From an uncultured Actinomycetes bacterium (GTDB lineage Bacteria > Actinomycetota > Actinomycetes > Mycobacteriales > Nakamurellaceae), in NCBI GenBank assembly GCA_937926105.1, contig CALANS010000130.1:89922-153921 (forward strand): a DNA stretch of 64,000 nucleotides. The letters run 5' to 3'. The position numbers and the translations under genes were made by a program. A model generated the notes under the pieces. The model saw nothing but the letters and a program-made list of their open reading frames with translations. It did no database searches and was not told where the DNA came from. The first letter of the stretch is position 1. Every line of letters begins with the position of its first letter. Below, in pieces: positions 26,110 through 34,899 of this stretch.

Positions 26110-27230
26110 CGATCTCCCCCACCTATCGAGCCGCCCGCGCCGCCCGCGCCGGCCGCGACCGGCGCGACGCGCCGCAGCACCGGCAGCACCTCTCGTCCCA
26201 GCAACTCGATGCCGGCCCTCGCCGACAACCCGTGCGGTGTACCGAATTCGATGCGAGTGGCGCCCGCGTCGATGAGCCCGCGAGCGCGGCGCGCCACCTC
26301 GCCAGGGGTCCCGGAGATGCAGAACCGGTCCAGCACGTCGTCCGGGATCAACGCACCCGCCCCGGCATGGTCGCCGGTCGCCAGTCGCTCCCGGACCGCG
26401 GCCAGCATGCCGGAGTCCAGGGTGACCGTGCGGTCCAGCGGCGCCACCACGTCCAGGTACATCGCCACCTCGGTGCGAGCTCGGCGCCGGGCGGCGTCGC
26501 CGTCACCGTCGACGACCGTCACGGCGCCCGCCACCACCCCGACGGCGTCAGCGGGGCGGCCGGCGGACTCGGCCGCGTCCCGGAGCCAGGACGCCATCAG
26601 CGCCACCATGTCGGGGTTCGCGCAGCCGCCGAGCTTGACCTCGTCGGCGTACCGTCCGGCCAACCTGGCACCTCGCGGACCCCACACGCCCAGCAGCAGC
26701 GCCGGTGGGCGGGACGGCAGCGGGTATCGCAGCCGAAAGCCCGGCTCGATCGTGAAGTGCCGCCCGGCAAACCCGGTGTCGTCGCCGGCCAGCAGCCGGC
26801 GCACCACTTGAATGGTTTCCGAGGTTCTGCCGACGCCGCCCACGGTGTCGATGCCGATGCTGCCCAACCAGGCGCCGCGGGTCAGCCCGAGGTAGGCGCG
26901 ACCCGAGGAGGCCTCGTCCAGCGCGGCGATCTGGCCGGCAATCTCCACCGGGTGCAGCAGCGAGCCGTTCAGGCAGGCGGTGCCGAGCCGGATCCTGCTG
27001 GTGACGGCGGCGATGTGCAGCAGCGCCGGCAGTGGCGGCCCGAAGCCCAGGTCGGCGAAGGTGCTCACCCCGTCGAACCCGAGATCCTCGGCGAGCCGGC
27101 CGATCCGGCGGTACTCGTCGACGGGCTTGTCGGTCTGGATGCCCAGGCTGAACCGGGGGTCCGGCCGCCCGTTCCCACCGTCTCGTCCGTCGGCGGCTTC
27201 CCGCCGATCCTGCTGCGCTGCCCGCGTCAC
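26106..27230 (-). CDS. LLM-class flavin-dependent oxidoreductase
   Basis: 374 residues; GTG start overlapping the ATPase stop. The luciferase-like barrel shows FSLGIQTDKP, LAEDLGFDGVSTFADLGFG, TSRIRLGTACLNGSLLHPVE, RAYLGLTRGAWL and the C-terminal CISGTPGEVARRARGLIDAG. The family uses FMN or F420. The sequence resembles F420-dependent methylene-tetrahydromethanopterin-reductase-like members common in actinobacteria, but the cofactor is inferred. The first 25 residues are a charged extension. It sits inside a peptide ABC-transporter operon, so its substrate is probably an imported compound or its breakdown product. Confidence 0.87.
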   Translation of the reverse strand: MTRAAQQDRREAADGRDGGNGRPDPRFSLGIQTDKPVDEYRRIGRLAEDLGFDGVSTFADLGFGPPLPALLHIAAVTSRIRLGTACLNGSLLHPVEIAGQIAALDEASSGRAYLGLTRGAWLGSIGIDTVGGVGRTSETIQVVRRLLAGDDTGFAGRHFTIEPGFRLRYPLPSRPPALLLGVWGPRGARLAGRYADEVKLGGCANPDMVALMASWLRDAAESAGRPADAVGVVAGAVTVVDGDGDAARRRARTEVAMYLDVVAPLDRTVTLDSGMLAAVRERLATGDHAGAGALIPDDVLDRFCISGTPGEVARRARGLIDAGATRIEFGTPHGLSARAGIELLGREVLPVLRRVAPVAAGAGGAGGSIGGGDR

Positions 27231-28186
27231 ACCCGAATCCCTTCACTGGCAATCTCTTCCGCTCGCCAGCAGGCCACCAGCGAGTCCATCGTCGAGCGCA
27301 GCGCCGGTTCCGACAGGCATCGCTGGTCGGCGTGCGGGCAGCGCGGCCGGAATCGGCAGCCGGTGGGAATGTTGGCGCCGTCTGGAACCTCACCGCGCAG
27401 TGCCACCGGCAGCGACGGCGTCGCCGAGACCTGCGGAATGGCACGGATCAGCGCCTGCGTGTATGGATGCCGGGGCGTGGCCATCAGGCGCCGGGTGGGC
27501 GCGAGCTCCACGATCCGGCCGAGATACATCACGGCGGTGCGGTCGGCGATCTCGTGCACCAGCGCCAGATCGTGAGAGATGAACAGCAGTCCCATGTCCA
27601 TCTCGCGCACCAGCGACAGCAGCAGCGAGACCACCTGAGCCTGCGCGGACGCATCCAACGCGGTCACCGGCTCATCGGCGATAATCATCCGCGGCTCGGC
27701 GGCCAGGGCACGTGCGATCGCCAGCCGCTGCCGCTGTCCCCCGGAGAACTGATGTGGGTACCGGTCGGCCGCCCTGGCAGGCATGCTCACCCGCTCGAGC
27801 AACTCCACCACCCTGCGCTGGCGCTCCGGACCGTCGGCACCGGACGGAATCCCGTCCAACAACTGCGATCCCACCGTCCGGCGCGGGTTCAGCGAGCCAT
27901 ACGGGTCCTGGAAGATCATCTGCAGCCCGGTCTGGGCATCCGGTCGGCGGCGCCACCGGACCGGCAGCACGGGCTCGCCGGCAAACCGGATCTGCCCGCC
28001 GCTGGGGGCCGCGAGGCCGGCAGCCACCCGCGCGAGGGAGGACTTGCCGCACCCGGACTCGCCGACCAGGCCCAGCACCTCGCCGGCCCGGACGCTCAGA
28101 TCGACGTCGCTGACGGCCCGCACCAGACCACGAGAGCTGGACCGGAATTCCACACTGACGCCATCCAGGGTGAGCAGGTCGGTCAT
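27227..28186 (-). CDS. Oligopeptide/dipeptide ABC transporter ATPase (OppF/DppF type)
   Basis: 319 residues from the ATG at 28186 (MTDLLTLDGVSVEFRSSS), overlapping the previous stop. Walker A is GLVGESGCGKSSLARV, the ABC signature is HQFSGGQRQRLAIARAL and Walker B is MIIADEPVTALD. The C-terminal oligopeptide-transporter extension has ANIPTGCRFRPRCPHA, a Cys motif that in relatives can hold an iron-sulfur cluster. It powers uptake with the OppD-type ATPase, two permeases and the lipoprotein encoded upstream. All junctions in this operon are four-base overlaps. Confidence 0.92.
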   Translation of the reverse strand: MTDLLTLDGVSVEFRSSSRGLVRAVSDVDLSVRAGEVLGLVGESGCGKSSLARVAAGLAAPSGGQIRFAGEPVLPVRWRRRPDAQTGLQMIFQDPYGSLNPRRTVGSQLLDGIPSGADGPERQRRVVELLERVSMPARAADRYPHQFSGGQRQRLAIARALAAEPRMIIADEPVTALDASAQAQVVSLLLSLVREMDMGLLFISHDLALVHEIADRTAVMYLGRIVELAPTRRLMATPRHPYTQALIRAIPQVSATPSLPVALRGEVPDGANIPTGCRFRPRCPHADQRCLSEPALRSTMDSLVACWRAEEIASEGIRV

Positions 28187-29205
28187 CCGGTCACCTCGGT
28201 CAGATCGGGGGCCACCTCGCAGGCCAGCGCTCGGCCGTCGCCGAGTGCCCGAAGGGGCGGCACCGCCTGCCGGCAGACCGGCTGGGCGAAGCTGCAGCGC
28301 GGTTCGAAAGGGCATCCCGGCGGTGCCTGCCCCGGCACGACCGGCGCGCCTGGAATGGCCCGCAGGGTGCGTCCACTGCCCAAGCCATGCGGCCGGGCGC
28401 CCAGCAGGGCCGCCGTGTAGGGGTGCGCCGGAGCGGTCAGAACCCCGGTCGTGGCGCCGCTTTCCATCACCCTGCCGGCGTAGAACAGGTACGCGCGCTG
28501 GGTCAGGGCGGACAGCACGCCGAGATCGTGCGTGATGAATAGCACCGCCAGGCCGTACTCGGTGCGAAGCTCGTCCAGCAGGCTCAGGATCCCGGCCTGC
28601 ACCGTGACGTCCAACGCGGTGGTCGGTTCGTCGGCGATCAGCAGCTGGGGCCGGCAGGCCAGCGCGCTGGCGATGGCGATGCGCTGCCGCATGCCCCCGG
28701 AGAACTGATGCGGGTAGGCCTTGAGCGCCCGACGAGCCTGCGGGATGCGCACCTGGTCCAGCAGTTCGACCGCCCGATCGCGGGCGGCCGCGGCATCCAG
28801 CCCCAGCCCGGTGCGCATGTGTTCGGTGAGCTGGGTGCCGACGGTGAGCATCGGGTGCAGCGCGGAACTGGAGTCCTGGAACACCATCGCGATGCCCGAG
28901 CCCCGCACTCGCTGCCAGCCCAGCCGATCCAGGCCCAGCAGCTCCTGCCCGGCGAATCGGATCGAACCGGTGACGGTGGCGCCCGGTGGCAGCAGGTTCA
29001 GCAGGGTCAGCGCGGTCAGGCTCTTGCCGGATCCGCTCTCCCCCGCGATTCCCACGATCTCGCCGGTGGACACCGTCAGGTCCATCCGCCGGATCACCTC
29101 GACGGGGCCGGACGGCCCGGGCAACGACACGGCCAGGTTCGACACCTGCAGCAAGGGGTCGGGCGACGGCTTGGGCTGCGGCAACGCGGTTGGCACCCCG
29201 GTCAC
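28183..29205 (-). CDS. Oligopeptide/dipeptide ABC transporter ATPase (OppD/DppD type)
   Basis: 340 residues; GTG start 5 bases after an AGGAGGG-containing site and overlapping the permease stop. Walker A is GIAGESGSGKSLTALTL, the signature HQFSGGMRQRIAIASAL and Walker B LLIADEPTTALDVTV. The C-terminus contains PPGCPFEPRCSFA, the conserved Cys segment of this subfamily. It is the second nucleotide-binding subunit of the importer encoded from 27227 to 32847. Confidence 0.92.
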   Translation of the reverse strand: MTGVPTALPQPKPSPDPLLQVSNLAVSLPGPSGPVEVIRRMDLTVSTGEIVGIAGESGSGKSLTALTLLNLLPPGATVTGSIRFAGQELLGLDRLGWQRVRGSGIAMVFQDSSSALHPMLTVGTQLTEHMRTGLGLDAAAARDRAVELLDQVRIPQARRALKAYPHQFSGGMRQRIAIASALACRPQLLIADEPTTALDVTVQAGILSLLDELRTEYGLAVLFITHDLGVLSALTQRAYLFYAGRVMESGATTGVLTAPAHPYTAALLGARPHGLGSGRTLRAIPGAPVVPGQAPPGCPFEPRCSFAQPVCRQAVPPLRALGDGRALACEVAPDLTEVTG

Positions 29206-30140
29206 GACACCCTCCTGGTCCGCGGGTCGAGCCAGTCGCGCACCGCGTCACCGATCAGGTTGAACGCCAGCACCACCGAGAGGATGGCCACACCGGGCAG
29301 GATGCTGACCCACCACTTGGACAGATCGGTGGAGCCGGCCGCGATCATGGCGCCCCATTCCGGTGCCGGAGGGCGGGGCCCGAGCCCCAGGAACGACAGT
29401 GACGCCAGCAGCAGCACGGCGTTGCCCAACTCGAGGCTGGCCAGCACCACCGACGGTCCCACGCTGTTGGGGACCACATCGCGGCGCAGCGCCCGCCACG
29501 GCCCGACCCCCAGCATGCGAGAGGCGTGCAGGAAATCGGAACTGCGGATGGACAGCACGGCGCTGCGCACCACCCGGGCGTAGATCGGCCAGGACACCAC
29601 CACCAGGGCTAGCACGGCGTTGCGAGTGCTGGGCCCGAAGGCCGCCGATACCGCCATGGCCAGGATGATCTGCGGGAAGGCGAAGACCAGGTCGGTCAGC
29701 CGCATCAGCACCTCGTCGACGCCGCGGCCGATGTAGCCGGCGACCAGGCCCAGCCCGCCGCCAACCAGCAGCGCCAATGCGACGATCACGACTGCCAGCG
29801 GCAGTGACAGTCGGGCGCCATAGATGATGCGGCTCAAGATGTCTCGGCCCAGCTGGTCGGTGCCGAACCAGTGCGTCCCGGACGGCGGCTGGTAGTACGG
29901 ACCGGACTGCGCCAGCGGGTCGTACGGGGCGATCGCCGGCGCCGCGATGGCCAACACGACCCAGGCGAGCAGGATGACCGCCGCGGCGATGGTCAGCGCG
30001 CCCACCGGCCGGTGGCGTGTGTCGCCGGGCCGACCCTTGCGCAGCCCCCACCAGCGTCGCGGGGCCAATGCCCGTGCCGCGCGCGGATCGGTCAGCTGCG
30101 CCGGGTCGCGCAGCTCTGCCTGGATTTCGGGTCCGGTCAC
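29202..30140 (-). CDS. Peptide ABC transporter permease (OppC/DppC type)
   Basis: 312 residues from the GTG at 30140, overlapping the DppB-type stop; a longer upstream frame runs antisense-like through the other permease and is rejected. It has an N-terminal cytoplasmic region of about 45 residues, one helix, the periplasmic TDQLGRDILSRIIYGARLSL segment typical of DppC, and five further helices. The EAA-like coupling loop is ASRMLGVGPWRALRRDVVPN. Gene order and overlaps place it with the DppB-type permease as the channel of one importer. Confidence 0.9.
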   Translation of the reverse strand: MTGPEIQAELRDPAQLTDPRAARALAPRRWWGLRKGRPGDTRHRPVGALTIAAAVILLAWVVLAIAAPAIAPYDPLAQSGPYYQPPSGTHWFGTDQLGRDILSRIIYGARLSLPLAVVIVALALLVGGGLGLVAGYIGRGVDEVLMRLTDLVFAFPQIILAMAVSAAFGPSTRNAVLALVVVSWPIYARVVRSAVLSIRSSDFLHASRMLGVGPWRALRRDVVPNSVGPSVVLASLELGNAVLLLASLSFLGLGPRPPAPEWGAMIAAGSTDLSKWWVSILPGVAILSVVLAFNLIGDAVRDWLDPRTRRVS

Positions 30141-31252
30141 GACAGTCGGATCCTCGGGTCGATCACGCCGTACAGCAGGTCCACCGCCAGATTCACCAGG
30201 GTGTACACCAGCGCGACGAACAGGCCCACACCCATGATGGCGGGAAGATCCAGGTTCACCGCGGCCCGGTAGGCGTACTGCCCCACTCCCGGCCAGCTGT
30301 AGATCTGTTCGATCAGCACGGTGCCGGACAGCAGTGAGGCGAATGCCAGTCCGCTGACCGTGATCACCTGCACCAGCCCGGCGCGCAGCACGTGGCGGCG
30401 CAGCACCACCCGGCGCGGCAGGCCCTTGGCGGTGGCGGCGGTGATGTAGTCCTGGTCCAGCACCTCGAGCATCGCCGATCGGACGAAACGGATCAGCGCC
30501 GACACCGTCAGACAGGTGAGCACCAGCACCGGAAGTGCCAGGTGCCACACCGCGTCCCAGAACACCGTCGGCCTGCCGGTCAGCAGCGCGTCGACGGTGT
30601 ACATGCCGGTGATGTGCTCCGGCGGGGCATACTTGGCGCTCAATCGCCCGCCGTTCGGAGCAATGCCCAACACGTAGAAGAAGACGTACAGCAGCACGAT
30701 GGCCAGCCAGAACGACGGCGTGGACAGGCCGAGCAACGCGCCGCCGCGGATCGCGTGGTCGGCGGCCCGGTCCTTGCGCACGGCCGCCCACAGGCCTACC
30801 GCCACGCTGATAATCAGCGAAAGCACCATCGCCGGGATGGCGATCTCCAGGGTGGCCGGCACGTACTTGGCCAGGTCGGACAGCACCGAGTCACCGGTGC
30901 TCTGCGAGACGCCCAGGTCGCCGTGCACCAGGTTGCCGAGATAGGTGAAGTACTGGACCACCAACGGCTTGTCCAGCCCCCACTTGGCCCGGTACGCCGC
31001 GACGATCGCCGGATCATTCTGCGCCGTCTCCGACAGGTTGGTCGCGGTGGGATCCCCGGGCACCAGCTGAACCAGCAGGAACGTCACTACCGTCACGCCC
31101 ACCAGGAGCCCGATGGTGATGAGCACCTTGCGCCCAACGAACCGGGCGAGGGCACGACGCCGGTGCACCGCGTGGGGTGCACCGGCGTCGGTGTCCGGTG
31201 CGCGGTCCGGCGTCAGGTCGACCGGGTCCGCGCCGAGAGTGCCGCCGGTCAA
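30137..31252 (-). CDS. Peptide ABC transporter permease (OppB/DppB type)
   Basis: 371 residues if a TTG at 31252, overlapping the lipoprotein stop (TTGA), is the start; an ATG at 31285 would overlap that gene by 37 bases, and neither has a clear ribosome site. About 38 polar residues precede the first helix (VLITIGLLVGVTVVTFLLVQ). LVPGDPTATNLSE, FWLAIVLLYVFFY and the EAA loop TAATAKGLPRRVVLRRHVLR follow, all standard for DppB. It pairs with the DppC-type permease downstream. Confidence 0.88.
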   Translation of the reverse strand: MTGGTLGADPVDLTPDRAPDTDAGAPHAVHRRRALARFVGRKVLITIGLLVGVTVVTFLLVQLVPGDPTATNLSETAQNDPAIVAAYRAKWGLDKPLVVQYFTYLGNLVHGDLGVSQSTGDSVLSDLAKYVPATLEIAIPAMVLSLIISVAVGLWAAVRKDRAADHAIRGGALLGLSTPSFWLAIVLLYVFFYVLGIAPNGGRLSAKYAPPEHITGMYTVDALLTGRPTVFWDAVWHLALPVLVLTCLTVSALIRFVRSAMLEVLDQDYITAATAKGLPRRVVLRRHVLRAGLVQVITVSGLAFASLLSGTVLIEQIYSWPGVGQYAYRAAVNLDLPAIMGVGLFVALVYTLVNLAVDLLYGVIDPRIRLS

Positions 31253-32847
31253 CTGTGGCCGATGTCCGCGACGTCGACGGTCCATCCGGCGGCGGTGTAG
31301 GTCGCTCCGGTCAGATCCGGGCTCGCCACCAGCACCCCGGAGTTATAGGCCAGGGTGATGTAGGGAGAGTGCTCCCGCATCAACCGCTGCCAGTCCTGCA
31401 GCGCCTTCACCTGATCGGCCGGATCCAGCGTTGCGAGCACCTTCTTACCCGCGGCCACCGTGGCCGGGTCGGCCCGCTCCTCGGTCCAACCAGCCTTCAT
31501 AGCGTCCGCTCCCCCTGGCATGAGGTCTGAAACCTGGGACGCCGCGACGGGGTAGTTGAGCTGTTGCGGGCTAAAGCTCATCGGTACCTTGCCGGCCTTG
31601 CGCTGGTCCAGGAAGGAGGCGATCGGCGCCGGGTCGAGTTCAAGCTTGATGCCCGCCTTGGCCGCGTCGCTCTGCACCTTGGCAGTGATGGTGCCCAGGT
31701 CGACGCCGCCGAAGGTCAGCGCCGGGTAGAGCAGCTTGACACTCTGGTCCCCCACGCCGGACTCGGCCAGCAGCTGCTTGGCCTTGGCCAGATCCTGCTT
31801 CTGCGCCTCGGAGGCCGGCAGCGCCCCGGCGTAGGCCGTCGGAACTATGCCGGCAGCCGGCTCGCCGCCCGGACCGAACAGATCGGCGATGCCCTGATAG
31901 TCCATGGCTGCCCGCAGGGCCGCGACCCACTTCGGGTTGGAGGTCGCCTTGCTGATCGCCGGGTCGGCATCCAGCCGCAGCTGGTAGTAGACGCTGGGGC
32001 TGCTGGTCTGCTGCAACTCCGTGGGCAGGCCGTCCAACGAGCTGCCCGACAGGTCGAGCGCGATCTCCGCCGTCGGAACCTTGGACAGCGTCAGCTTCTG
32101 GTTCTGGATGTCCATGTTCTGGAACACCACCCGGCCGAAGGCCGGCTTGGTACCCCAGTACTTGGGATTGGTCGCCAGCACGATCCGGGAGGCCGCATCG
32201 AAGGACTCGATGACATACGGGCCACTGCCGGCCGCGGTGGTATTCAGGTAGTTGCTGAGCTTGTCGGCCGTGGCGGCATTCTCGCCGTCCACGCCGCCGT
32301 GCTCCTTGGCCACCTTGGAGTTGAGGACGCTGGCGGCAGGCATCGTCAGCATGATGGGAATGTTCGGGTCGGCGACGGAACTGGTGACCACTACGGTGTG
32401 CTCGTCCGGCGCGGTGACGGTCAGGTTCTTGACGATGGTCGCCGCGCTGCCCTTGAGGTTCTTGAGCCGATTCAGGCTGAATACCACGTCCGCCGAGGTG
32501 ACCGGGGTGCCATCGGAGAACACCGCGTCGTCGCGGAGGGTGAAGGTGAATGTCTTGGCATCGTCGGACGCCTGGTAGGACTTGGCCAGATCGCCGACGG
32601 GCTTGGAAATGTCGGCACCGTCGAAGGTGACCAGGGTGTCGTACAGGGCGTGCACCACCACATTGCCGGTGGGCTCGTAGACGACACCCGGATCCAGGCT
32701 CTTGACCACGAACGAGGTATCGACCGTCAGCGTGGCATCCGAGCCGGATGACGCGTCGTCGCTGCCGCAGGCCACCAGACCCGCCAGGGCCAGCAGTACC
32801 GCCGCCGTCGTGGCCAGGACCCGCCGGGCCGGTGGTGCAGCCTTCAT
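31249..32847 (-). CDS. Family 5 solute-binding lipoprotein of the ABC transporter
   Basis: 532 residues; ATG after GAAGGGAGC. The lipoprotein signal is MKAAPPARRVLATTAAVLLA with the lipobox LVACG. The SBP_bac_5 domain shows LRDDAVFSDGTPVTSADVVF and a C-terminal half ending VAYNSG-like (ITLAYNSGVLVA). It should deliver peptides or peptide-like compounds such as hydantoins, opines or nickel chelates, which this family also binds. It is first in an eight-gene operon that runs to 25112. The 204 bases upstream (32848-33051) hold its presumed promoter but no gene. Confidence 0.92.
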   Translation of the reverse strand: MKAAPPARRVLATTAAVLLALAGLVACGSDDASSGSDATLTVDTSFVVKSLDPGVVYEPTGNVVVHALYDTLVTFDGADISKPVGDLAKSYQASDDAKTFTFTLRDDAVFSDGTPVTSADVVFSLNRLKNLKGSAATIVKNLTVTAPDEHTVVVTSSVADPNIPIMLTMPAASVLNSKVAKEHGGVDGENAATADKLSNYLNTTAAGSGPYVIESFDAASRIVLATNPKYWGTKPAFGRVVFQNMDIQNQKLTLSKVPTAEIALDLSGSSLDGLPTELQQTSSPSVYYQLRLDADPAISKATSNPKWVAALRAAMDYQGIADLFGPGGEPAAGIVPTAYAGALPASEAQKQDLAKAKQLLAESGVGDQSVKLLYPALTFGGVDLGTITAKVQSDAAKAGIKLELDPAPIASFLDQRKAGKVPMSFSPQQLNYPVAASQVSDLMPGGADAMKAGWTEERADPATVAAGKKVLATLDPADQVKALQDWQRLMREHSPYITLAYNSGVLVASPDLTGATYTAAGWTVDVADIGHS

Positions 32848-33051
32848 GGTGCTCCCTTCGCGTCGCGGGCACGCGCCGGCGACGGCCGATCGGTCAGGCG
32901 CGGTACGCCGACCGCATGTCTAGTGTGGCTGAACACGCTTCGGTACCACTAAACGCGACGCCGGCCGCCGAGTCAATCACGGGTCGATAACAGATTCCGT
33001 TCCGCCATCACCCGCGCGCTCCGCTACAGGGTCACTAGCAGGACAGCAGGG

Positions 33052-33870
33052 TCAGTAACCGGACAGCAGGGTCTGCAGCCTGGCCAGCCGTTCGGGCGCA
33101 AGCGTGCTGCGCACCCGGCGGGCGTCGGCCGGCCGGCGACCCCAGAGCATAACCAGCCGCGCGGCGGGGTCGGTCTCGATGACATCGGGGGCATCGACCG
33201 GGCCATCCAGGGTCAGGGTCCCCGCCCCGTCCTGCACGGACAGCACCAGGTCGGGCTCACCGGAGCAGCGCAGGCGGGCGGTCAGCGGTTCGCCGGGCTC
33301 GGGATCGCGGGCCAGCCCGACCCGCAACAGTGAATCGCCCAGCAACTGCACCGAATGCACCAGCAGGTCCTGCTGACCGAGCAGATCCATCCCGGTCTGG
33401 TCGTCGCCGATCAGATCCCAGCGATGCACCGCGTACTCCTGTCGCATGTGCTTGACCAGTTCCGCCACCGGCAGTCCCCAGCCCACCGCATCGTCGCGGG
33501 CATCCGGATCGTCGGCGAGCATCGCGGCGAACGCCTCGGACATGCGGTGTTCGGAAGCCTCCACCCGCCGCCGCAGCGCGGAATCGTCCATGGCGCGGTA
33601 GGGGGTCTCCCGTACCTGCCAGGCGCCGAACTCGGGCACCGGCCGGCCGGCGAGGTGCGCCTCGATCTGGTTGGCGAACGCATCGGCGCCGGAGGCCAGG
33701 TGGGCGATGATCTCGTGCGTTGTCCACCCACGGCAGGCCGTCACCGCGTCGGGCGGGGTGGAATCCAGCGCTTCGAGGAACGCGGCGATCTCGCGGCGCT
33801 CCGGTACCTCGACGACGTCCGGCTGCTGTTGCATGTCCTGTTGCATGTCCTGTTGCATGTCCTGTTGCAT
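33052..33870 (-). CDS. Maleylpyruvate isomerase N-terminal domain (mycothiol/DinB-like) protein
   Basis: 272 residues from the first of four in-frame ATGs. The N-terminal half is the DinB-like four-helix MDMPI domain, with its metal-site histidines in TTHEIIAHLASGADAF and RQEYAVHRWDLIGDDQTGMD. The C-terminal half is the small MDMPI_C beta domain. These proteins are mycothiol-dependent isomerases or transferases, or uncharacterised relatives, so the substrate is unknown. The start is unusual: residues 1-16 are (MQQD)x4 encoded by a 12-base tandem repeat that offers a new start codon in each unit. The gene lies upstream of the transporter operon on the same strand. Confidence 0.78.
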   Translation of the reverse strand: MQQDMQQDMQQDMQQQPDVVEVPERREIAAFLEALDSTPPDAVTACRGWTTHEIIAHLASGADAFANQIEAHLAGRPVPEFGAWQVRETPYRAMDDSALRRRVEASEHRMSEAFAAMLADDPDARDDAVGWGLPVAELVKHMRQEYAVHRWDLIGDDQTGMDLLGQQDLLVHSVQLLGDSLLRVGLARDPEPGEPLTARLRCSGEPDLVLSVQDGAGTLTLDGPVDAPDVIETDPAARLVMLWGRRPADARRVRSTLAPERLARLQTLLSGY

Positions 33871-33873
33871 GTC
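33826..33873 (-). repeat. 12-bp tandem repeat carrying successive start codons
   Basis: Four perfect copies of CTGTTGCATGTC (plus strand) begin at 33826, 33838, 33850 and 33862. On the minus strand each encodes Met-Gln-Gln-Asp, so the ATGs are at 33870, 33858, 33846 and 33834. The AG-rich ribosome-site candidate lies upstream of the array, so copy number changes the distance from that site to the inner ATGs but never the frame. Confidence 0.9.
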
Positions 33874-34011
33874 TCTGCCTCGTCCCTCGGTGCTCACACC
33901 GGGCCGCGCCCTGCTGGACTACCCGGCAGGGCGAACCAGCAGACCGACAGGACGCAGGCTCCCCGGCTATCGGCCTCTCGAGACGGGTAGCTTTCGGTCG
34001 AGCTGGTATCT

Positions 34012-34045
34012 GTCAGCACTGTATAGCAGGATCGAACAAGCTGAC
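34012..34045 (+). promoter_or_regulatory. Candidate operator upstream of XRE-cupin 2
   Basis: GTCAGC (34012-34017) and GCTGAC (34040-34045) form a perfect 6-base inverted repeat that brackets a TATAGC -10-like element (34022-34027). It lies 37 bases before the GTG of the XRE-cupin gene and in the divergent gap, so autoregulation is likely. The spacing of a -35 is unclear. Confidence 0.4.
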
Positions 34046-34081
34046 CAGAGGAGTGACCGCACCATCGGGAGAGGAGGGGGC

Positions 34082-34828
34082 GTGGCACGTGGCCGCAAGC
34101 CCGACCAGAACCCCGGCCAGAATGCAGCGAAGCCGGGGCTGTCCGCGGTCATCGGCCGGCACGTGCGGGCGTTCCGGACCGAGCAGCGCGAGACGCTCCG
34201 GTCGCTGGCCGACCGCAGCGGACTGTCGGTTGGATTCCTGTCGCAACTGGAGCGCGGCCAGACGTCCATCGGGCTGACCAACCTGCGGGATCTGGCGCTG
34301 TGCCTCGGCCACGACATCGTGGAGTTCTTCGACGAGCAGATCCTCGGCAGCCCCGAGTCCGAACCCACCGCCGGGTCCACCGCCGAGCCCACCACCGGGC
34401 CCGGCCCGGGTGCCGCGATCGACGACCCGGTCCCCTCGGGTAGCCCGGATGCCGCACCCGGCGACGCGCGATATTCGTCGCCGGACAAGTACTTCACCCT
34501 GACCAGGAGCAGCGGCGAGCACACCTCGCAGTTCCTCAGCGGTACCCGCACCTACCGGATGCTCTCGCAGCGCGCCGCCGGTCTGCTGCTGGAGCCCATG
34601 CTGGTCGAGATCGCGCCGGGCGGCACCGTCGGCGAACCGGAGGCCCACCGGGGGGAGGAATTTGCCTACGTCGTCTCCGGAGAACTGACCTTCACGGTCG
34701 CGGGTACCACTCATCGGCTAGGCCCCGGCGACAGCCTGCATCTGAAGTCCTCCATCCCACATCACCTGCACAACGACACCGACCAGGTGGTCGTCGTGGT
34801 GTCGGTGGTGACCCCGCGGTTGTTCTAA
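34082..34828 (+). CDS. XRE-cupin transcriptional regulator 2
   Basis: 248 residues; GTG after a strong GAGGAGG site. A basic N-terminus is followed by an HTH_3 domain (about 20-75, LRSLADRSGLSVGFLSQLER), a Pro/Thr/Ala/Gly linker of about 50 residues (SEPTAGSTAEPTTGPGPG), and a cupin domain (EAHRGEEFAYVVSGELTF then GDSLHLKSSIPHHLHN). The histidines and glutamates of the cupin could bind a metal or ligand. It is divergent from the MPI gene and 71 bases upstream of the amidohydrolase, and probably controls the amidohydrolase-TIGR04076 pair. It resembles regulator 1 in architecture but has a much longer linker. Confidence 0.85.
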   Translation: MARGRKPDQNPGQNAAKPGLSAVIGRHVRAFRTEQRETLRSLADRSGLSVGFLSQLERGQTSIGLTNLRDLALCLGHDIVEFFDEQILGSPESEPTAGSTAEPTTGPGPGAAIDDPVPSGSPDAAPGDARYSSPDKYFTLTRSSGEHTSQFLSGTRTYRMLSQRAAGLLLEPMLVEIAPGGTVGEPEAHRGEEFAYVVSGELTFTVAGTTHRLGPGDSLHLKSSIPHHLHNDTDQVVVVVSVVTPRLF

Positions 34829-34899
34829 AGGGGCCGCTCAACTACTCCGTCACCGTGTTCGATCTGGCATTGCCGCGTTCGATGGGATAGAAAGTCGGG

